Below are positions 4,797-6,449 of a stretch of DNA of 6,449 nt, one piece after another. A program made the position numbers and the translations under genes. The notes under the pieces were generated by a model. The model saw only the letters and a program-made list of their open reading frames with translations. It had not been told where the DNA came from and did not search any database. Positions within the stretch are counted from its first letter, which is position 1; the number at the start of each line of letters is the position of its first letter. The DNA is from Streptomyces katrae (GTDB lineage: Bacteria; Actinomycetota; Actinomycetes; Streptomycetales; Streptomycetaceae): assembly GCF_000966975.1 (NCBI RefSeq), contig NZ_JZWV01001122.1, positions 1 through 6,449 on the forward strand, read 5' to 3'.

Positions 4797-6152
4797 GTGA
4801 CCGTGAACGCTGAAAACCACGCCCTCGCCGCCAAGGCGACCTGGCGAGACCTTCCCGCGGCGCAGCAGCCTTCGTACCCCGATGCCGAGGCCCTGCGCGC
4901 TGTCGTCGCGGACCTCGAGTCGTATCCTCCGCTCGTCTTCGCGGGCGAGTGCGACCAGCTGCGCGCCCGCCTGGGAGCCGTCGCCAAGGGCGAGGCGTTT
5001 CTGCTGCAGGGCGGCGACTGCGCCGAGGCCTTCGACGCCGTATCCGCCGACCACATCCGCGCCAAGCTGAAGACCCTGCTCCAGATGAGCGCCGTCCTGA
5101 CGTACGCGGCCTCCGTGCCCGTAGTCAAGGTCGGCCGCATCGCGGGCCAGTACTCCAAGCCCCGTTCCAAGGACACCGAGACCCGCGACGGCGTGACCCT
5201 GCCGACCTACCGCGGCGACTCGGTCAACGGCTTCGCCTTCACCGAAGAGGCCCGCGTCCCGGACCCGGAGCGCCTGAAGCGCATGTACCACGCGTCGGCC
5301 TCGACGCTGAACCTGGTGCGCGCCTTCACCACCGGCGGTTACGCCGACCTGCGCCAGGTGCACGCCTGGAACCAGGACTTCGTGAAGTCCTCCCCGTCCG
5401 GGCAGCGCTACGAGCAGCTCGCGCGGGAGATCGACAACGCGCTGAACTTCATGAAGGCCTGTGGCACCGACCCGGCCGAGTTCAAGGCGGTGGAGTTCTA
5501 CTCCTCGCACGAGGCCCTGCTGCTGGACTACGAGGGCGCCCTCACCCGTACGGACTCCCGTACCGGAAAGCTGTACGACACCTCCGGTCACATGGTCTGG
5601 ATCGGTGAGCGCACCCGCCAGCTGGACCACGCGCACATCGAGTTCTGCTCGCAGATCGCCAACCCGATCGGCATCAAGCTCGGCCCGACCACCACGGTGG
5701 ACGAGGCGCTGACCTACATCGACCGCCTGGACCCCGAGCGGGAGCCGGGCCGCCTGACCTTCGTCGTCCGCATGGGCGCCGACAAGGTCCGCGACAAGCT
5801 CCCCGAGCTGGTCGACAAGGTCACCGCTTCCGGTGCGACCGTCGCCTGGGTCACCGACCCGATGCACGGCAACACCTTCGAGGCGGCCTCGGGGCACAAG
5901 ACGCGCCGTTTCGACGACGTCCTGGACGAGGTCAAGGGCTTCTTCGAGGTCCACAAGGCCCTCGGCACCCACCCGGGCGGCATCCACGTCGAGCTCACCG
6001 GTGACGACGTCACGGAGTGCGTGGGCGGCGGCGACGAGATCTTCGTCGACGACCTGCACCAGCGCTACGAGACGGCCTGCGACCCGCGCCTCAACCGCAG
6101 CCAGTCCCTGGACCTGGCGTTCCTGGTGGCGGAGATGTACCGCGACCAGTAG
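4797..6152 (+). CDS. aroH: Class II DAHP synthase (3-deoxy-7-phosphoheptulonate synthase)
   Basis: This 451-residue cytoplasmic enzyme condenses phosphoenolpyruvate and erythrose 4-phosphate, the entry step of the shikimate pathway. Length and sequence fit the plant/mycobacterial class II family. The four expected metal ligands are visible: Cys75 (LLQGGDCAEAF), His357 (DPMHGNT), Glu399 (HVELTGDDVTECVGGG) and Asp429 (YETACDPRLN). Basic phosphate-binding motifs include KVGRIAGQYSKPRS (111-124), IGERTRQLDHAH (269-280) and IKLGPTTT (293-300). The start is uncertain. GTG 4797 gives MTVNAENH, which matches my memory of homologues and the predicted leaderless transcript. GTG 4803 has GAGG (4794-4797) five bases upstream, and GTG 4788 is less likely. 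Divergent orientation to trpEG suggests joint control of aromatic amino acid flux. The symbol follows S. coelicolor usage; the protein is unrelated in class to E. coli AroH. Confidence 0.95.
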   Translation: MTVNAENHALAAKATWRDLPAAQQPSYPDAEALRAVVADLESYPPLVFAGECDQLRARLGAVAKGEAFLLQGGDCAEAFDAVSADHIRAKLKTLLQMSAVLTYAASVPVVKVGRIAGQYSKPRSKDTETRDGVTLPTYRGDSVNGFAFTEEARVPDPERLKRMYHASASTLNLVRAFTTGGYADLRQVHAWNQDFVKSSPSGQRYEQLAREIDNALNFMKACGTDPAEFKAVEFYSSHEALLLDYEGALTRTDSRTGKLYDTSGHMVWIGERTRQLDHAHIEFCSQIANPIGIKLGPTTTVDEALTYIDRLDPEREPGRLTFVVRMGADKVRDKLPELVDKVTASGATVAWVTDPMHGNTFEAASGHKTRRFDDVLDEVKGFFEVHKALGTHPGGIHVELTGDDVTECVGGGDEIFVDDLHQRYETACDPRLNRSQSLDLAFLVAEMYRDQ

Positions 6153-6164
6153 GCAGCACCTTGT

Positions 6165-6205
6165 GAGGACGGGGCGCGGATCGATGTGATCCGCGCCCCA
6201 TCCTC
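6165..6205 (+). terminator. Strong hairpin terminator after aroH
   Basis: A perfect 12-bp stem, GGGGCGCGGATC (6171-6182) with GATCCGCGCCCC (6188-6199), closes on a five-base loop. After one mismatch (C6170/A6200) five further pairs follow, GAGGA (6165-6169) with TCCTC (6201-6205). It begins 13 bases after the aroH stop codon. No immediate T-run follows; TTTT appears at 6217-6220 but belongs to the next control region. It separates aroH from the iron-regulated bfd promoter. Confidence 0.85.
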
Positions 6206-6213
6206 GTCTCCGG

Positions 6214-6263
6214 GCCTTTTAGGCTTACCTAACTTTGGGTACGGTTAGGTAAGCCTCACCGCA
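6214..6263. promoter_or_regulatory. Double iron box (DtxR/IdeR/DmdR-type operator) upstream of bfd
   Basis: A perfect 13-bp inverted repeat, AGGCTTACCTAAC (6221-6233) and GTTAGGTAAGCCT (6244-6256), is separated by 10 bases. Each arm forms part of a 19-bp iron box of the TTAGGTTAGGCTTACCTAA type bound by Fe-loaded DtxR-family repressors (DmdR1 in Streptomyces). The right box (6245-6263) matches the consensus, read in its orientation, at 16 of 19 positions. The left box (6214-6232, opposite orientation) has 14 consecutive matches. A TACGGT hexamer (6240-6245) in the centre could be a -10 box, so repressor binding would block the bfd promoter under iron sufficiency. The family match is by recalled consensus. 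Confidence 0.85.
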
Positions 6264-6307
6264 TCGGGGTGGCTGCAAGAACCATTCCGCTCAGGGAGGT
6301 GAACCGC

Positions 6308-6449
6308 GTGTACGTCTGCTCTTGTTTCGGGGTCACCGACAAGCAGGTCAAGGAACACGCGGCCGCCGGGGCCTGCACCCCCCGCCAGATCGCCTCGGTC
6401 ACCAAGGCCGGCACCGATTGCGGCTCCTGCGTGCGGACCATCCAGGGCC
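6308..6449 (+). CDS. bfd: Bacterioferritin-associated ferredoxin, N-terminal fragment
   Basis: The first 47 residues of a small [2Fe-2S] protein; the frame is open at the window edge. Cys4, Cys6, Cys38 and Cys41 (MYVCSC and DCGSC) reproduce the CxC...CxxC cluster-ligand spacing of E. coli Bfd exactly. The protein is expected to be cytoplasmic and to pass electrons to bacterioferritin so that stored ferric iron is reduced and released. The start GTG 6308 is well supported by AGGGAGGTGA at 6293-6302, an almost ideal ribosome-binding site eight bases upstream. An additional Cys23 is present that is not one of the four family ligands. Control by the double iron box upstream means expression should rise under iron starvation, when release of stored iron is needed. 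The bacterioferritin gene would be expected a short distance downstream, outside the window. Confidence 0.92.
   Translation, partial: MYVCSCFGVTDKQVKEHAAAGACTPRQIASVTKAGTDCGSCVRTIQG

Noticed and set aside
2629..4800. Very long open frame on the plus strand opposite trpEG
   Set aside because: Its translation is rich in Arg, Gly, Pro and His with no recognisable domain. It mirrors the strong codon bias of trpEG on the other strand, which is typical of high-GC shadow frames.
1..6449. Search for CRISPR arrays, insertion sequences, tRNA/rRNA genes, phage or toxin-antitoxin genes
   Set aside because: No regularly spaced repeats, terminal inverted repeats, transposase-like frames, tRNA-like cloverleaf or small two-gene toxin modules were seen; the window reads as ordinary core chromosome.

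Overview
The window looks like chromosomal DNA from a Streptomyces (or a close actinobacterial relative). It is very GC-rich, its codons mostly end in G or C, several genes start with GTG, and the intergenic regions are short with strong hairpins. The gene set is pfkA, a D-lactate dehydrogenase, a fused anthranilate synthase behind a Trp-rich leader, a class II DAHP synthase, then an iron-boxed bfd. From memory this matches the order of a conserved Streptomyces core block (the SCO2121 to SCO2114 region of S. coelicolor). There is no sign of a mobile element, CRISPR array, phage or RNA gene.

Layout. At 1-165 is the tail of a LuxR/NarL-type DNA-binding protein. At 322-1353 (+) is a phosphofructokinase whose donor-site residues look like those of pyrophosphate-dependent enzymes. 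At 1385-1440 a large dyad sits just before the next gene. At 1455-2459 (+) is a D-lactate/2-hydroxyacid dehydrogenase. A short convergent gap (2460-2547) holds a likely bidirectional terminator. At 2548-4446 (-) is fused TrpE-TrpG. Its upstream region carries a complete transcription attenuator: a 23-residue leader peptide with three consecutive Trp codons (4549-4620) and a perfect 12-bp terminator stem (4511-4536). A divergent control region (4621-4796) contains two unexplained symmetric or repeated elements. At 4797-6152 (+) is a class II DAHP synthase, followed by a strong terminator (6165-6205). A double iron box (6214-6263) precedes bfd, which starts at 6308 and runs off the window.

How the genes fit together. 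PFK and D-LDH act in glycolysis and pyruvate/lactate redox balance. DAHP synthase opens the shikimate pathway (PEP plus erythrose 4-phosphate), and TrpEG draws the resulting chorismate into tryptophan. These last two are divergently transcribed from one 176-bp region, so they could be coordinated. Tryptophan supply is sensed on the trpEG side by ribosome-mediated attenuation. The iron-boxed bfd opens an iron storage/release unit whose partner, bacterioferritin, probably lies just beyond the window.

I found no wholly new multi-gene system. The points most worth checking are regulatory: the divergent operators, the dyads at pfkA and ldhA, the apparently leaderless trpL and aroH starts, and the paired iron boxes. 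The phosphoryl-donor specificity of the PFK is also worth testing.
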